64,000 nucleotides of DNA, taken from Lacticaseibacillus zeae DSM 20178 = KCTC 3804. GTDB taxonomy: Bacteria > Bacillota > Bacilli > Lactobacillales > Lactobacillaceae. Position numbers and translations under genes: made by a program. Below the pieces are notes generated by a model, which did not search any database, had not been told where the DNA came from, and worked only from the letters and a program-made list of their open reading frames with translations. This document shows, in pieces, positions 1-8,867 of this stretch; within the stretch, counting starts at the first letter, position 1; each line of letters opens with the position of its first letter. The stretch lies in contig NZ_BACQ01000009.1 of the NCBI RefSeq assembly GCF_000260435.1, positions 1 to 64,000 of the forward strand, written 5' to 3'.

Positions 1-2
1 AA

Positions 3-1031
3 GTGCTCGTCTTAAAAGAAATCATCCGCCTGTTTACTGAAAGCGGAGAGCCGGTTGGTTCAAAGCGATTGATGCGCGAGCTGCCCATTCATGTCAGTTC
101 CGCCACAATCCGTAATGATATGGCGTCGCTAGAAGATGCCGGTTTGATCACCAAGACCCACAGCAGTTCCGGGCGCGTACCGTCAACCCAAGGCTATCGT
201 TATTATCTCGATCACCTTGTTGAACCGGTGCGTGTTTCGCATCAAGAACTGGCGACTATCAAGCAGGCATTTAGCCAGCGATACAATAAGATGGATGAGA
301 TTGTCGCGCAAAGTGCGCAAATTTTGTCCAATCTGACGAGTTACACGGCCATTAGCTTGGGACCTGAAGTAACCAATATCAAGCTGACAGGTTTTCGCCT
401 TGTTCCATTAGGCAATCACCAAGTCATGGCGATTTTGGTCACGAATAACAGTAACATTGAAAACCAGGTCTTTACCGTATCGCAAAACATCTCATCCGAT
501 GAGCTTGAAAAGGCGATTCGAATTGTCAATGATCAACTCGTTGGACTGCCATTAATTCAAGTTGCACAGCGGCTGAAAACCGATGTGCCTTCAATGTTAA
601 TGCAGTATCTAACCAGTCCTGAAGGCTTCTTGGATATCTTCGGTAACGTTTTGAAATCAGCTGCGTCCGAGCGCTTTTACGTTGGCGGGCGGTTGAATTT
701 GATGGATTACCTAGGCGATTCCGATATCCATGAACTGAAAAAGATTATGTCATTGATTGACGCTGATCACGGTGATCTGACGGAACTGCTTGGCGGACCG
801 ATTCGTCAAACGCCGGTTCAAGTACGTTTGGGGCCAGAGCTTAAGCCAATTGATTTGGCCAACCTCAGTTTAATCACCGCTAGCTACGATGTTGGTGACC
901 ACGGCACTGGAATGATCGCCTTGCTAGGACCGACGCAGATGCCTTATTCGAAAATGATCGGACTGCTGGATGTTTTCCGTGAAGAGCTGGCAAAACGGTT
1001 GACAGATTATTATGCCAACTTTGATCAATAA
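3..1031 (+). CDS. hrcA: Heat-inducible transcription repressor HrcA (5' end cut by window)
   Basis: Repressor of class I heat-shock genes, binding CIRCE operators as a dimer with GroEL as co-effector (family knowledge). The reading frame is open to the window edge. The first codon shown (GTG at 3) falls inside the usual N-terminal helix, as HrcA normally has roughly 5-8 residues before [10 protein letters not shown], so the true start lies upstream. The N-terminal winged helix ([26 protein letters not shown]) and the [15 protein letters not shown] linker are typical, followed by the GAF-like HrcA domain to the C terminus. It is the first gene of hrcA-grpE-dnaK-dnaJ. The CIRCE that should control it would be upstream of this window and cannot be seen. 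Confidence 0.97.
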   Translation: MLVLKEIIRLFTESGEPVGSKRLMRELPIHVSSATIRNDMASLEDAGLITKTHSSSGRVPSTQGYRYYLDHLVEPVRVSHQELATIKQAFSQRYNKMDEIVAQSAQILSNLTSYTAISLGPEVTNIKLTGFRLVPLGNHQVMAILVTNNSNIENQVFTVSQNISSDELEKAIRIVNDQLVGLPLIQVAQRLKTDVPSMLMQYLTSPEGFLDIFGNVLKSAASERFYVGGRLNLMDYLGDSDIHELKKIMSLIDADHGDLTELLGGPIRQTPVQVRLGPELKPIDLANLSLITASYDVGDHGTGMIALLGPTQMPYSKMIGLLDVFREELAKRLTDYYANFDQ

Positions 1032-1098
1032 AAATTAAAAAATATTTGTTAGTGTGGATCCATGAATGCTGGCAAATGTGGTTTAAAGGGAGGATACC

Positions 1099-1692
1099 AT
1101 GGCAGAAAGAAAAGCAAAGCAAACCGCAGCAGATACCGCCAAACAGGCAAAACAACCTGCTGAAGCGTCAGGGTCTTCGCTTAAAGAAGATATTCTGAAA
1201 GAAAGCATCGCTGATCTCAATGATCAACTAAAAAACAGCCAACATGATGGCGAGCAGTTGAAGAAAGAACGTGATGAATTCGAAGATAAATATCTGCGGG
1301 CAGCCGCGGAGATTCAAAATATGAATCATCGGTTCGAAAAAGAGCAACAGAAGCTGCTGAAGTACGACGGCCAGAAGTTGGCAAAGGCGATTTTGCCAGT
1401 GGTCGATAATCTTGAACGTGCGCTTGCAACCGAGGCCAAAGATGATAGTGCTGCGTCACTAAAAAAGGGTGTCCAAATGGTTTACGACCATTTGGAGCGT
1501 GCTTTGAAGGAAAACGGCATCACTGCTATTGATGGTACCGGTGAAAAATTCGATCCGAATACCCAACAGGCCGTACAAACAGTCGCGGCTGATGACAAAC
1601 ACGCAGCTGATACTGTCGCGCAGGTCCTGCAAAAAGGGTATTATCTCAAAGATCGGGTTTTACGCCCTGCTATGGTCGTTGTTGCTAAATAA
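1099..1692 (+). CDS. grpE: Nucleotide exchange factor GrpE
   Basis: GrpE dimer that releases ADP from DnaK in the cytoplasmic chaperone cycle. At 197 residues it has a normal length. The N-terminal third (to about residue 60) is charged and low in complexity, as usual for the disordered tail; the long coiled coil follows ([20 protein letters not shown]), then the [10 protein letters not shown] core and the C-terminal beta domain ending [11 protein letters not shown]. The start is supported by AAAGGGAGG about 6 nt upstream. It lies 67 bp after hrcA with no terminator between them, and 30 bp before dnaK, so the genes are very probably co-transcribed. Confidence 0.98.
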   Translation: MAERKAKQTAADTAKQAKQPAEASGSSLKEDILKESIADLNDQLKNSQHDGEQLKKERDEFEDKYLRAAAEIQNMNHRFEKEQQKLLKYDGQKLAKAILPVVDNLERALATEAKDDSAASLKKGVQMVYDHLERALKENGITAIDGTGEKFDPNTQQAVQTVAADDKHAADTVAQVLQKGYYLKDRVLRPAMVVVAK

Positions 1693-1722
1693 TTAAACTG
1701 AAAATAAAGAGGGTATAACAAT

Positions 1723-3594
1723 ATGAGTAAAGTTATTGGTATTGACTTAGGAACCACCAACTCAGCTGTTGCGGTTTTGGAAGGCAATCAGCCAAAGATC
1801 ATTACAAATCCTGAAGGCAATCGGACCACACCGTCTGTTGTTGCGTTTAAAGATGGTGAAATTCAAGTCGGCGAAGTTGCTAAGCGTCAGGCGATTACCA
1901 ATCCAGATACGATTGTTTCGATCAAACGCCACATGGGCGAAGCCAACTATAAGGTTAAGGTTGGCGACAAGGGATATACACCTCAGGAAATTTCTGCGAT
2001 GATTCTGCAATACATCAAGAAGTTTTCTGAAGACTATCTGGGCGAACCGGTTAAAGATGCGGTTATTACCGTGCCAGCTTACTTTAACGATAGCCAGCGT
2101 CAGGCTACCAAGGATGCCGGAAAGATTGCCGGCTTAAATGTACAGCGGATCATCAACGAACCAACGGCCTCCGCATTGGCCTATGGTTTGGACAAAGGCG
2201 ATAAAGATGAAAAGATTCTGGTTTATGACCTTGGCGGTGGGACGTTTGATGTTTCCATTCTGCAATTAGGTGATGGCGTCTTTGAAGTTCTGTCAACCAA
2301 TGGCGATACCCATTTGGGCGGGGATGATTTTGATAACAAGATCATCAACTGGTTGGTTTCCGAATTCAAGAAGGACAACAACATCGACCTGTCTAAGGAC
2401 AAGATGGCCATGCAACGTTTAAAGGATGCTGCTGAAAAGGCCAAGAAAGATCTATCTGGGGTTACCCAGACCCAGATCAGTCTACCATTTATCTCTGCTG
2501 GCCCTAATGGCCCGTTGCACTTGGAACGCACTTTGACGCGTGCTCAGTTTGACGAAATGACCGCTGACTTGGTTGCCAAGACCAAGCAACCGGTTGAAAA
2601 TGCGTTGAAGGATGCTAAGTTGACTAACGCTGACATCGACAAGGTTATCTTGAACGGTGGTTCTACACGAATTCCGGCGGTTCAGGAAGCCGTTAAAGAA
2701 TGGACCGGCAAAGACCCAGATCACAGCATCAACCCTGATGAAGCTGTTGCTTTGGGTGCTGCTATCCAAGGTGGTGTCATTTCCGGTGATGTTAAGGATG
2801 TTGTTCTGTTGGATGTTACGCCGCTGTCCTTGGGTATTGAAACCATGGGTGGCGTCTTCACCAAATTAATCGATCGTAACACGACCATTCCGACTTCCAA
2901 GAGCCAGGTCTTCTCAACTGCAGCTGATAACCAGCCGGCCGTTGACATTCACGTTCTGCAAGGTGAACGGCCAATGGCAGCGGATGACAAAACGCTTGGT
3001 CGCTTCGAATTGACGGATATTCCGCCGGCACCACGTGGGGTTCCGCAAATCGAAGTCAAGTTTGATATCGATAAGAACGGGATCGTTCAGGTTTCTGCCA
3101 AAGACCTTGGCACCGGCAAGTCACAGAACATCACCATTAAGAGTTCCAGTGGTTTGTCCGATGAAGAAATCGAACGCATGAAGAAGGAAGCCGAAGAAAA
3201 CGCCGAAGCCGACGAAAAGCGTAAGGAAGAAGTCGACTTGAAGAACGATGTCGATCAGTTACTCTTCCAGACTGATAAGACACTCAAGGACGTTGACGGC
3301 AAGGTTCCTGAAGAAGATATCAAGAAAGTCAAGGATGCTCAAGAAGCTTTGAAGAAAGCGCAACAAGAAAACAACCTTGATGACATGAAGCAGAAGCGGG
3401 ACGACTTGAACAAGCTAGTTCAGGATATGACCGTTAAGCTTTACGAAAACGCCCAAAAGAATCAGCAGGCACAAGGCGGCGCTGCTAGTGGTGCTGCAAC
3501 CGGTGCAACGCAAGGCGGTACCGATGACAAGAAGTCTGACGATGATACCATTAATGGCGATTACAAGGATGTTTCTGACGACGATAAGAAGTAA
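1723..3594 (+). CDS. dnaK: Molecular chaperone DnaK (Hsp70)
   Basis: ATP-dependent Hsp70 chaperone. The 623 residues are the expected length. The ATPase domain has the N-terminal phosphate-1 motif [11 protein letters not shown], the phosphate-2 motif [14 protein letters not shown] and the adenosine motif [14 protein letters not shown]. The linker [10 protein letters not shown] precedes the substrate domain, and the helical lid is followed by a Gly/Ala/Gln-rich tail ending in acidic residues (DDDKK). It lacks the 24-residue lobe insertion of Gram-negative DnaK, as is typical of Firmicutes. AGAGGG precedes the ATG by 9 nt. A hairpin terminator follows, separating it partly from dnaJ. Confidence 0.99.
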   Translation: MSKVIGIDLGTTNSAVAVLEGNQPKIITNPEGNRTTPSVVAFKDGEIQVGEVAKRQAITNPDTIVSIKRHMGEANYKVKVGDKGYTPQEISAMILQYIKKFSEDYLGEPVKDAVITVPAYFNDSQRQATKDAGKIAGLNVQRIINEPTASALAYGLDKGDKDEKILVYDLGGGTFDVSILQLGDGVFEVLSTNGDTHLGGDDFDNKIINWLVSEFKKDNNIDLSKDKMAMQRLKDAAEKAKKDLSGVTQTQISLPFISAGPNGPLHLERTLTRAQFDEMTADLVAKTKQPVENALKDAKLTNADIDKVILNGGSTRIPAVQEAVKEWTGKDPDHSINPDEAVALGAAIQGGVISGDVKDVVLLDVTPLSLGIETMGGVFTKLIDRNTTIPTSKSQVFSTAADNQPAVDIHVLQGERPMAADDKTLGRFELTDIPPAPRGVPQIEVKFDIDKNGIVQVSAKDLGTGKSQNITIKSSSGLSDEEIERMKKEAEENAEADEKRKEEVDLKNDVDQLLFQTDKTLKDVDGKVPEEDIKKVKDAQEALKKAQQENNLDDMKQKRDDLNKLVQDMTVKLYENAQKNQQAQGGAASGAATGATQGGTDDKKSDDDTINGDYKDVSDDDKK

Positions 3595-3610
3595 GGTCGC
3601 AGATCATCAG

Positions 3611-3650
3611 CAAAAAGCCGAAGCCGCGGCGCGGTTTTGGCTTTTTGTTT
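3611..3650 (+). terminator. Intrinsic terminator after dnaK
   Basis: An AAAAGCC.../...GGCTTTTT stem with an inner CCGCG/CGCGG helix, followed by T-rich sequence, lies between dnaK and dnaJ. It probably attenuates rather than abolishes read-through, giving dnaJ less transcript than dnaK. Confidence 0.75.
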
Positions 3651-3707
3651 GAATTATGCTATGCTGAATTGGCATTTTCAGTCACGATCTGAATCGAGGA
3701 GGAACTC

Positions 3708-4880
3708 ATGGCGGATCAGAAAGATTATTATGAGACGCTCGGTGTGAGCCGGGATGCCGATGATGACACCATTCGTAAGGCTTTTCGCAAGCTATCGAAA
3801 AAATATCATCCCGATCTCAATCACGCACCAGGTGCAGAGCAAAAGTTTAAAGAGATAAATGAAGCCTATCAGGTCCTGTCTGATCCCCAGAAACGTGCGG
3901 CCTATGATCAGTATGGTTCTGCTGATGGTCCGCAGGGATTCGGCAACGCCGGCGCAGGCGCAGGTCAGGCAGGCGGCTTTGGCGATTTCGGTGGCCAAGG
4001 TGGTTTTGGCGGTGGCTTTGACGACATCTTCAGCCAATTCTTTGGCGGAGCTGGCGGTGGTGCCCAAGCGAATCCGTCAGCACCGCGTCAAGGCGCCGAT
4101 TTACAATACCGGATGGACTTGACGTTTGAAGAGGCGATTTTTGGTAAAGATACCAAGATCTCCTACGATCGCGAAGCTGTTTGTCATACCTGTCATGGTA
4201 GTGGCGCTAAACCGGGTACCAGCCCGGTAACGTGCCATAAGTGCCATGGTACCGGTTACATCCAGGTACAACGAAATACGGCCTTTGGCACGATGATGAC
4301 ACGCCAGGCTTGCGACGTCTGCGGCGGTACCGGTAAAGAAATCAAAGAAAAGTGCCCGACTTGCCATGGCAGCGGTCATGAACAAGAACGTCACACTATT
4401 GATGTCAAGGTTCCAGCCGGCGTTGAAGACGGTCAGCAAATGCGGCTGCAACAAGCTGGTGAAGCGGGGACCAACGGCGGGCCTTACGGTGATCTGTACA
4501 TTGTTTTCCGAGTTGCACCAAGCAAAAAGTATCAACGGGACGGCGCAGAAATCTATCTGACCATTCCATTAAGCTTTGCGCAGGCTGCATTGGGCGACGA
4601 AATCAAAGTCGATACGGTTCATGGACCGGTTGAGTTGAAGATCCCGGCAGGTACCCAAAGCCAGACTAAGTTCAGACTACGCGGTAAGGGTGCGCCAAGA
4701 CTGCGCGGCAACGGAACCGGCGATGAAATTGTTACCGTCGAAATTCAAACGCCAAAGCATCTGAATGAGAAACAAAGAGCAGCATTGATGCAATTTGCTG
4801 CCGCTAGCGGTGAAGATGTCACGCCGCATAATGGCACGTTGTTTGACCGTGTTAAAGAAGCGTTTAAAGGCGGGAAATAA
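3708..4880 (+). CDS. dnaJ: Chaperone protein DnaJ (Hsp40)
   Basis: Co-chaperone that stimulates DnaK ATPase and delivers substrates. It is a type I DnaJ of 390 residues. The J domain (about residues 5-70) carries the HPD motif in [10 protein letters not shown] Gly/Phe-rich region follows (about 75-125). The zinc-binding domain has four CxxCxGxG repeats ([32 protein letters not shown]), then the two beta-sandwich substrate domains. GAGGAGG stands 5 nt before the ATG. No CIRCE-like inverted repeat is seen in the 113 bp between dnaK and dnaJ, so expression likely comes from read-through of the hrcA promoter. Confidence 0.99.
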   Translation: MADQKDYYETLGVSRDADDDTIRKAFRKLSKKYHPDLNHAPGAEQKFKEINEAYQVLSDPQKRAAYDQYGSADGPQGFGNAGAGAGQAGGFGDFGGQGGFGGGFDDIFSQFFGGAGGGAQANPSAPRQGADLQYRMDLTFEEAIFGKDTKISYDREAVCHTCHGSGAKPGTSPVTCHKCHGTGYIQVQRNTAFGTMMTRQACDVCGGTGKEIKEKCPTCHGSGHEQERHTIDVKVPAGVEDGQQMRLQQAGEAGTNGGPYGDLYIVFRVAPSKKYQRDGAEIYLTIPLSFAQAALGDEIKVDTVHGPVELKIPAGTQSQTKFRLRGKGAPRLRGNGTGDEIVTVEIQTPKHLNEKQRAALMQFAAASGEDVTPHNGTLFDRVKEAFKGGK

Positions 4881-4901
4881 AGCGCTAAAATTGATTGACA
4901 C

Positions 4902-4948
4902 AAAAAAATCGGTTCTGGAGGCAACTTGTCGCTGGAACCGATTTTTTG
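4902..4948 (+). terminator. Intrinsic terminator after dnaJ
   Basis: Long stem AAAAAATCGGTTC / GGAACCGATTTTTT with an 18-19 nt loop ends the heat-shock operon. Confidence 0.9.
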
Positions 4949-4990
4949 ATATCCTTGTCCGGTAACTTCAATCTAACTTGTCTGGTTGCG

Positions 4991-5114
4991 GAAACGCACT
5001 CACAGTCGCAGAAATCTACGTGTAAGGACCTTGATCGTAATGGCCAAAACCGGCCCATCACGCCCAAGGCCACTTACACTCCGGTTTCTAACCGCGCCAG
5101 CTCACGCTCTGCTT
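4991..5114 (+). repeat. Intergenic palindromic element, copy 1 (upstream of lepA)
   Basis: Imperfect ~124 bp palindrome. The left arm runs from GAAACGC through CGCAGAAATCTACG and GTGTAAGGACC; the right arm holds GGCCACTTACACTCC and ends in CTCACGCTC. It is the first of two tandem copies in front of lepA. Orientation '+' is defined here as the CGCAGAARTC arm first. Confidence 0.9.
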
Positions 5115-5237
5115 GAAACGCGTTCGCTGGCGCAGAAGTCTGCGTATAAGGACCTTGGTCGCAATGGCCAAAATCGGGCCATCACGCCCAAGGCCACTTA
5201 TACTCCGACTGCTAACCGCGCCAGCTCACGCTCTGCT
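5115..5237 (+). repeat. Intergenic palindromic element, copy 2 (tandem, upstream of lepA)
   Basis: Directly abuts copy 1. Left arm CGCAGAAGTCTGCGTATAAG pairs with right arm CTTATACTCCGACTGC. Compared with copy 1, GTGTAAG/CTTACAC is replaced by GTATAAG/CTTATAC on both arms, a compensatory change. The copy ends ...CTCTGC just before TATAAT at 5237-5242. Confidence 0.9.
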
Positions 5238-5242
5238 ATAAT
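5234..5242 (+). promoter_or_regulatory. Putative extended -10 promoter of lepA at repeat edge
   Basis: TGCTATAAT forms an extended -10 element exactly where copy 2 of the palindromic repeat ends. No good -35 is seen, so recognition would rest on the TGn motif. It lies 41 bp before the lepA ATG. Confidence 0.5.
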
Positions 5243-5282
5243 AAGAATCAAACGTTCGCTTAGAAAGTAGGCACTATTAAAG

Positions 5283-7121
5283 ATGAATCATGAAGAAATG
5301 CTGGAACGACAAAAGCATATCCGCAATTTTTCGATTATTGCCCATATTGACCATGGCAAATCGACGCTTGCCGATCGCATTTTAGAATTAACCGACACCA
5401 TTGCCAAGCGCGACATGCAGGCGCAAGTGCTTGATGATATGGCACTTGAGCGGGAACGCGGGATTACGATTAAACTCAACGCGGTCGAATTGCACTATAA
5501 AGCCAAAAATGGCGAAACTTACATTTTCCACTTGATTGATACGCCGGGACACGTTGATTTTAGCTATGAAGTCAGTCGCAGTCTGGCGGCGTGTGAAGGG
5601 GCACTGTTAGTTGTCGATGCCACTCAAGGGGTCGAAGCCCAAACGCTCGCCAATGTTTATTTGGCGATTGACGATGATCTGGAAATTATTCCTGTCATCA
5701 ATAAAGTCGACCTGCCCAGCGCCCAGCCGGATGTGGTCAAAGAAGAAATCGAGGAAATGATCGGCCTTGATGCTTCCGATGCGATTTTGGCCAGTGGTAA
5801 AACCGGGCTCGGTGTTCCGGAGATTCTTGAAAGGATTGTAAAAGACATTCCTGCACCGTCTGGAGATATAAACGCACCCTTGCAAGCTTTAATTTTTGAT
5901 TCAGTTTACGATGATTATCGTGGCGTTGTGCTTGATGTCCGCGTTAAGGAAGGTCAGGTCAAGGTCGGTGACACCATTCAGCTGATGAGCAACGGCAAGC
6001 AGTTTCAGGTAACAGAAGTCGGGGTTATGTCGCCTAAAGCCGTTAAACGCGACTTTTTGATGGTTGGCGATGTCGGATACATTACTGCATCAATTAAGAC
6101 GATTCAGGATACTCGTGTCGGTGATACTGTCACACTAGCGGATCGGCCGGCAAAAGAACCATTAAAAGGCTACCGGAAAATCACGCCAATGGTTTACTCC
6201 GGACTTTTCCCAGTCGATAATGCGAAGTTTAATGATTTGCGCGAAGCATTGGAAAAATTACAGCTCAACGATGCAGCGCTTGAGTTCGAGCCGGAAACGT
6301 CCCAGGCGCTTGGTTTTGGCTTCCGGTGTGGGTTCCTAGGGCTGTTACACATGGATGTCGTCCAGGAGCGCCTGGAACGCGACTATGGCCTTGATTTAAT
6401 CATGACAGCGCCAAGTGTGGACTATCAGGTAGTCCTGACAGACGGAACCGAAAAGACCATCGATAACCCAGCTGACATGCCGGATGCCAGTGAAATCAAA
6501 GAAATTCGCGAACCCTACGTGAAGGCTTCGATTATGGTGCCAAACGATTATGTCGGGCCGGTCATGGAACTATCCCAGCGTAAGCGCGGCGAATTTGTTA
6601 CGATGGATTATCTGGATAAGTATCGGGTTAATGTGATCTACGAACTGCCGTTATCCGAAATCATCTATGACTTCTTTGACGACCTTAAGAGCAGCACCAA
6701 AGGCTACGCGAGTCTGGACTACGAAATTATTGGGTATCGGCAAAGTGATCTGGTCAAAATGGACATCTTGCTCAATGGCGATCCGGTTGACGCTCTGAGC
6801 ACCATCGTTCACAAAGACTTTGCTTATGACCGCGGCAAGGCCATTGTTGCCCGGTTGAAAACAACCATTCCGCGGCAACAGTTTGAAATTCCGATTCAGG
6901 CAGCCATCGGCAATAAGATTATCGCCCGCAGCACCGTCAAAGCTTATCGTAAAAACGTTTTGGCTAAATGCTACGGCGGTGACATTACCCGGAAACGCAA
7001 ACTGTTGGAGAAACAAAGGGCCGGTAAGAAAAGGATGAAAGCAGTTGGTTCTGTGGAGGTACCTCAGGAAGCGTTTATGAGCATTCTCAAGATGAATGAC
7101 GAAGAAAGTCGCGGAAAATAG
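5283..7121 (+). CDS. lepA: Elongation factor 4 (LepA), ribosome back-translocase
   Basis: Translational GTPase of 612 residues that acts on the ribosome. The G domain carries the P-loop AHIDHGKST, switch [19 protein letters not shown] and NKVDLP motifs. Domains II and III follow, then the LepA-specific C-terminal domain with the basic segment ([17 protein letters not shown]) near the end. The spacer AAGTAGG to ATG is about 11 nt, a modest SD. It stands alone between the dnaJ terminator plus two repeats and its own terminator. Confidence 0.98.
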   Translation: MNHEEMLERQKHIRNFSIIAHIDHGKSTLADRILELTDTIAKRDMQAQVLDDMALERERGITIKLNAVELHYKAKNGETYIFHLIDTPGHVDFSYEVSRSLAACEGALLVVDATQGVEAQTLANVYLAIDDDLEIIPVINKVDLPSAQPDVVKEEIEEMIGLDASDAILASGKTGLGVPEILERIVKDIPAPSGDINAPLQALIFDSVYDDYRGVVLDVRVKEGQVKVGDTIQLMSNGKQFQVTEVGVMSPKAVKRDFLMVGDVGYITASIKTIQDTRVGDTVTLADRPAKEPLKGYRKITPMVYSGLFPVDNAKFNDLREALEKLQLNDAALEFEPETSQALGFGFRCGFLGLLHMDVVQERLERDYGLDLIMTAPSVDYQVVLTDGTEKTIDNPADMPDASEIKEIREPYVKASIMVPNDYVGPVMELSQRKRGEFVTMDYLDKYRVNVIYELPLSEIIYDFFDDLKSSTKGYASLDYEIIGYRQSDLVKMDILLNGDPVDALSTIVHKDFAYDRGKAIVARLKTTIPRQQFEIPIQAAIGNKIIARSTVKAYRKNVLAKCYGGDITRKRKLLEKQRAGKKRMKAVGSVEVPQEAFMSILKMNDEESRGK

Positions 7122-7217
7122 CGGTTTGTAGTCATTTAAATCTGTAACGTTTACTGAGACTGTTCCTCTAAACGGCAGCTCTGCATTTTTGATAGCTGAC
7201 AATAACTCACAGTAACG

Positions 7218-7259
7218 AAACAACCAGGCGCTGATGATCCGTGGCGTCTGGTTGTTTTA
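7218..7259. terminator. Bidirectional terminator between lepA and the minus-strand genes
   Basis: AAACAACCAGGCGC pairs with GGCGTCTGGTTGTTT; A-run on one side and T-run on the other let it serve both lepA and the convergent small gene. Confidence 0.85.
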
Positions 7260-7276
7260 ATCTACTTTCGTGCAGT

Positions 7277-7507
7277 CTAATAGCCCTCATTCTTACGCTG
7301 ATGATCATTCACAATATGTTTTGCCTTATGCGCCAGCTTGCGTTCGGGCTTAAAGAACTGGTACGCGCCATAGGAAACCAGTCCACCGAGCGCCGTAATG
7401 CCGAAAACAAGGATATAGATGGTGGCGTCCAAAGTAGGGTGAGGGATGTCCTCGAGTTTTCCTGTGACTTTCTTTTCCGCTAATGCCGTGCGATTCTTGA
7501 GACTCAT
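7277..7507 (-). CDS. Small single-pass membrane protein, unknown function
   Basis: A 76-residue protein I do not recognise. Residues ~25-50 (ATIYILVFGITALGGLVSYG) form one membrane segment, with a basic cytoplasmic-looking tail (KPERKLAHKAKH). The start chosen is the ATG at 7507 because the SD GAGGTGA lies 5-6 nt before it. A GTG two codons earlier sits inside that SD. The stop codon TGA of the upstream ASCH gene is part of this SD, so the two are translationally coupled. Confidence 0.75.
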   Translation of the reverse strand: MSLKNRTALAEKKVTGKLEDIPHPTLDATIYILVFGITALGGLVSYGAYQFFKPERKLAHKAKHIVNDHQRKNEGY

Positions 7508-7512
7508 GTTCG

Positions 7513-7989
7513 TCACCTCGTTTGAACAATCGGATAAACCGTGTGAAACTCTTCGACCACAACCATAGATGAGGCGGGATCAAACTGGATACCGTTTGCC
7601 TGATATTCGCGGCGGAAAAACGCTTCGTGAGCTGCACGCCAGCTTGCCAACGATTGAGAGCCTTCACCTTCGCGTTTGGCGATCGTGGCATCGACCTTGG
7701 TAAACGGCGTCACAAACACATTATCCGTGAAAGTCAAGGCGACGGGGCGATCCTGACGATCCAAGATGATGTTGTAAACGCCAGCAATCGGCAGCGGGTC
7801 TTGCTCAATGGTATAGAGTTCAAAGCCGCTGGTGGTTGCGGTTTTTTGGCCGGTTTTAACCAGCGCAGCTAACTCGTCAGCCAATTCAGGTCCGCCCAAT
7901 TGATAGGCATCTTCGTAGGTTGCGGCTGGCAGATCCAACGCAGCTTTAGCTTTAGCAAAAAAGTCGTCCAATACTTGCTGATCAGCCAT
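7513..7989 (-). CDS. ASCH domain protein
   Basis: Protein of 158 residues matching the ASCH fold (PUA-related, suspected RNA or nucleoside binding). Family cues are the N-terminal LGGPELADELAALVKTGQKTATTS stretch (read here as the pocket with the K-T-AT signature) and the later FVTPFTKVDATIAKREGEGS segment. The start ATG at 7989 has AAAGGA 10 nt upstream; the GTG at 7998 lies next to that SD and is less likely. The exact substrate is unknown; homologues include nucleoside amidohydrolase-like enzymes, so the function here is open. Confidence 0.8.
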   Translation of the reverse strand: MADQQVLDDFFAKAKAALDLPAATYEDAYQLGGPELADELAALVKTGQKTATTSGFELYTIEQDPLPIAGVYNIILDRQDRPVALTFTDNVFVTPFTKVDATIAKREGEGSQSLASWRAAHEAFFRREYQANGIQFDPASSMVVVEEFHTVYPIVQTR

Positions 7990-8122
7990 GACTTTCACGT
8001 CCTTTCTTTATCATTATTATCACACAATTCCCCACATGGTGCATGATTGGCTTATTAGACCGCCACACATAAGCATTAGTCAGTGTCTGCCACTGTGTCC
8101 TTCTCGATACAGAACCTTCATT

Positions 8123-8158
8123 GAGCAGTAAGAAGAGCAGTAAGAAGAGCAGTAAGAA
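8123..8158. repeat. Three perfect tandem copies of a 12-bp unit
   Basis: GAGCAGTAAGAA occurs three times without mismatch, directly beside the terminator of the minus-strand gene at 8203-8574. A simple-sequence expansion; copy number may vary between strains. Confidence 0.95.
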
Positions 8159-8192
8159 AAATCGATGCCTTAACCGGGCATCGATTTTGTCA
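8156..8192 (-). terminator. Intrinsic terminator of the 8203-8574 gene
   Basis: Perfect stem ATCGATGCC (8161-8169) / GGCATCGAT (8177-8185) with a 7 nt loop; on the minus strand it is followed by a T-run. Confidence 0.85.
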
Positions 8193-8202
8193 ACATTCAG
8201 TT

Positions 8203-8574
8203 TTAGAAGACCTGTTCGTCAACTTTGCGCATGACGATCTTCGGTACAGTTAAACCAAGTTCATTTGCCAAGGTTTTCATGGCTTCTTCACGTGTCTTGA
8301 TTTTATCCATATCCCAGATGATGTTGGCGATTCGCCCATTTTCATAATCAAAAGGCTCTTCGTAAAAATAATCATCGTCGTTGTCGTTATGAAGTTTTGC
8401 GGAAACCTTCTTTGACAACGCCCGGGTGTAATCGCGGTCGACCATTTCCGGAACATCCTTTTCCGTTACATAACCGACTTTCTCAATTTGCTTAGCTGCC
8501 TTATCGACTGCTTCGTCAGAAACTGTAATCTTCTTGCCGGCCTTTTCATTGAATTGGTCTTGAGATTTTGCCAT
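8203..8574 (-). CDS. Conserved hypothetical charged protein
   Basis: A 123-residue soluble, highly charged protein that I cannot assign. It has a basic N-terminal half with SDEAVDKAAKQIEKVGYVTEKD, an acidic patch (DNDDDYFYEEPFDYE) near the middle and a C-terminal helical part (TREEAMKTLANELGL). The ATG is well supported by AAGGAGG 6 nt upstream. It is monocistronic: a terminator follows and the divergent recJ promoter region precedes it. No signal peptide or membrane segment is visible. Confidence 0.75.
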   Translation of the reverse strand: MAKSQDQFNEKAGKKITVSDEAVDKAAKQIEKVGYVTEKDVPEMVDRDYTRALSKKVSAKLHNDNDDDYFYEEPFDYENGRIANIIWDMDKIKTREEAMKTLANELGLTVPKIVMRKVDEQVF

Positions 8575-8831
8575 GGTGCTTCCTCCTTAAAAATCGTAAC
8601 GGTCTGCGAAAGGCTTTAATCCGTTACGCTTTGTCTAATAAAGACAACCCGTCAATTACGGATTGTCCGGTTAAAGTCGCTGACTGGAGTAGGGCTTTCT
8701 AACAACTCAATTATATCACGCTTTTTCTTGCCCGAACGGATGGGTTTGGTAAAGAAGCGATAGAGGAAGTTAAAAAGGCCGTTGCTGTAATGGAAAACTT
8801 GTGGCAACCGGTTAATTCGTGGCGGGTTGTC

Positions 8832-8840
8832 TGGTATACT
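8832..8840 (+). promoter_or_regulatory. Putative recJ promoter
   Basis: TGGTATACT resembles an extended -10, 27 bp before the recJ ATG. The -35 region 17 bp upstream (TTAATT) is weak. Confidence 0.5.
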
Positions 8841-8867
8841 GGATCGGTTAGAAAGGAACGAAACAAT

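Noticed and set aside
3595-3707. A CIRCE element between dnaK and dnaJ
   Set aside because: No TTAGCACTC-N9-GAGTGCTAA-like inverted repeat is present; the only structure is the terminator.
4991-5237. Palindromic repeats as a CRISPR array
   Set aside because: Units are ~120 bp, palindromic, scattered, without regular unique spacers; no cas genes are present.
4895-5270. Short plus-strand ORFs in the lepA leader
   Set aside because: They arise from the open frames of the repeat arms, lack an SD and reappear in every repeat copy.
6651-7223. 190-residue minus-strand ORF at the 3' end of lepA
   Set aside because: Antisense to the conserved lepA C-terminal domain; no SD and no known domain.
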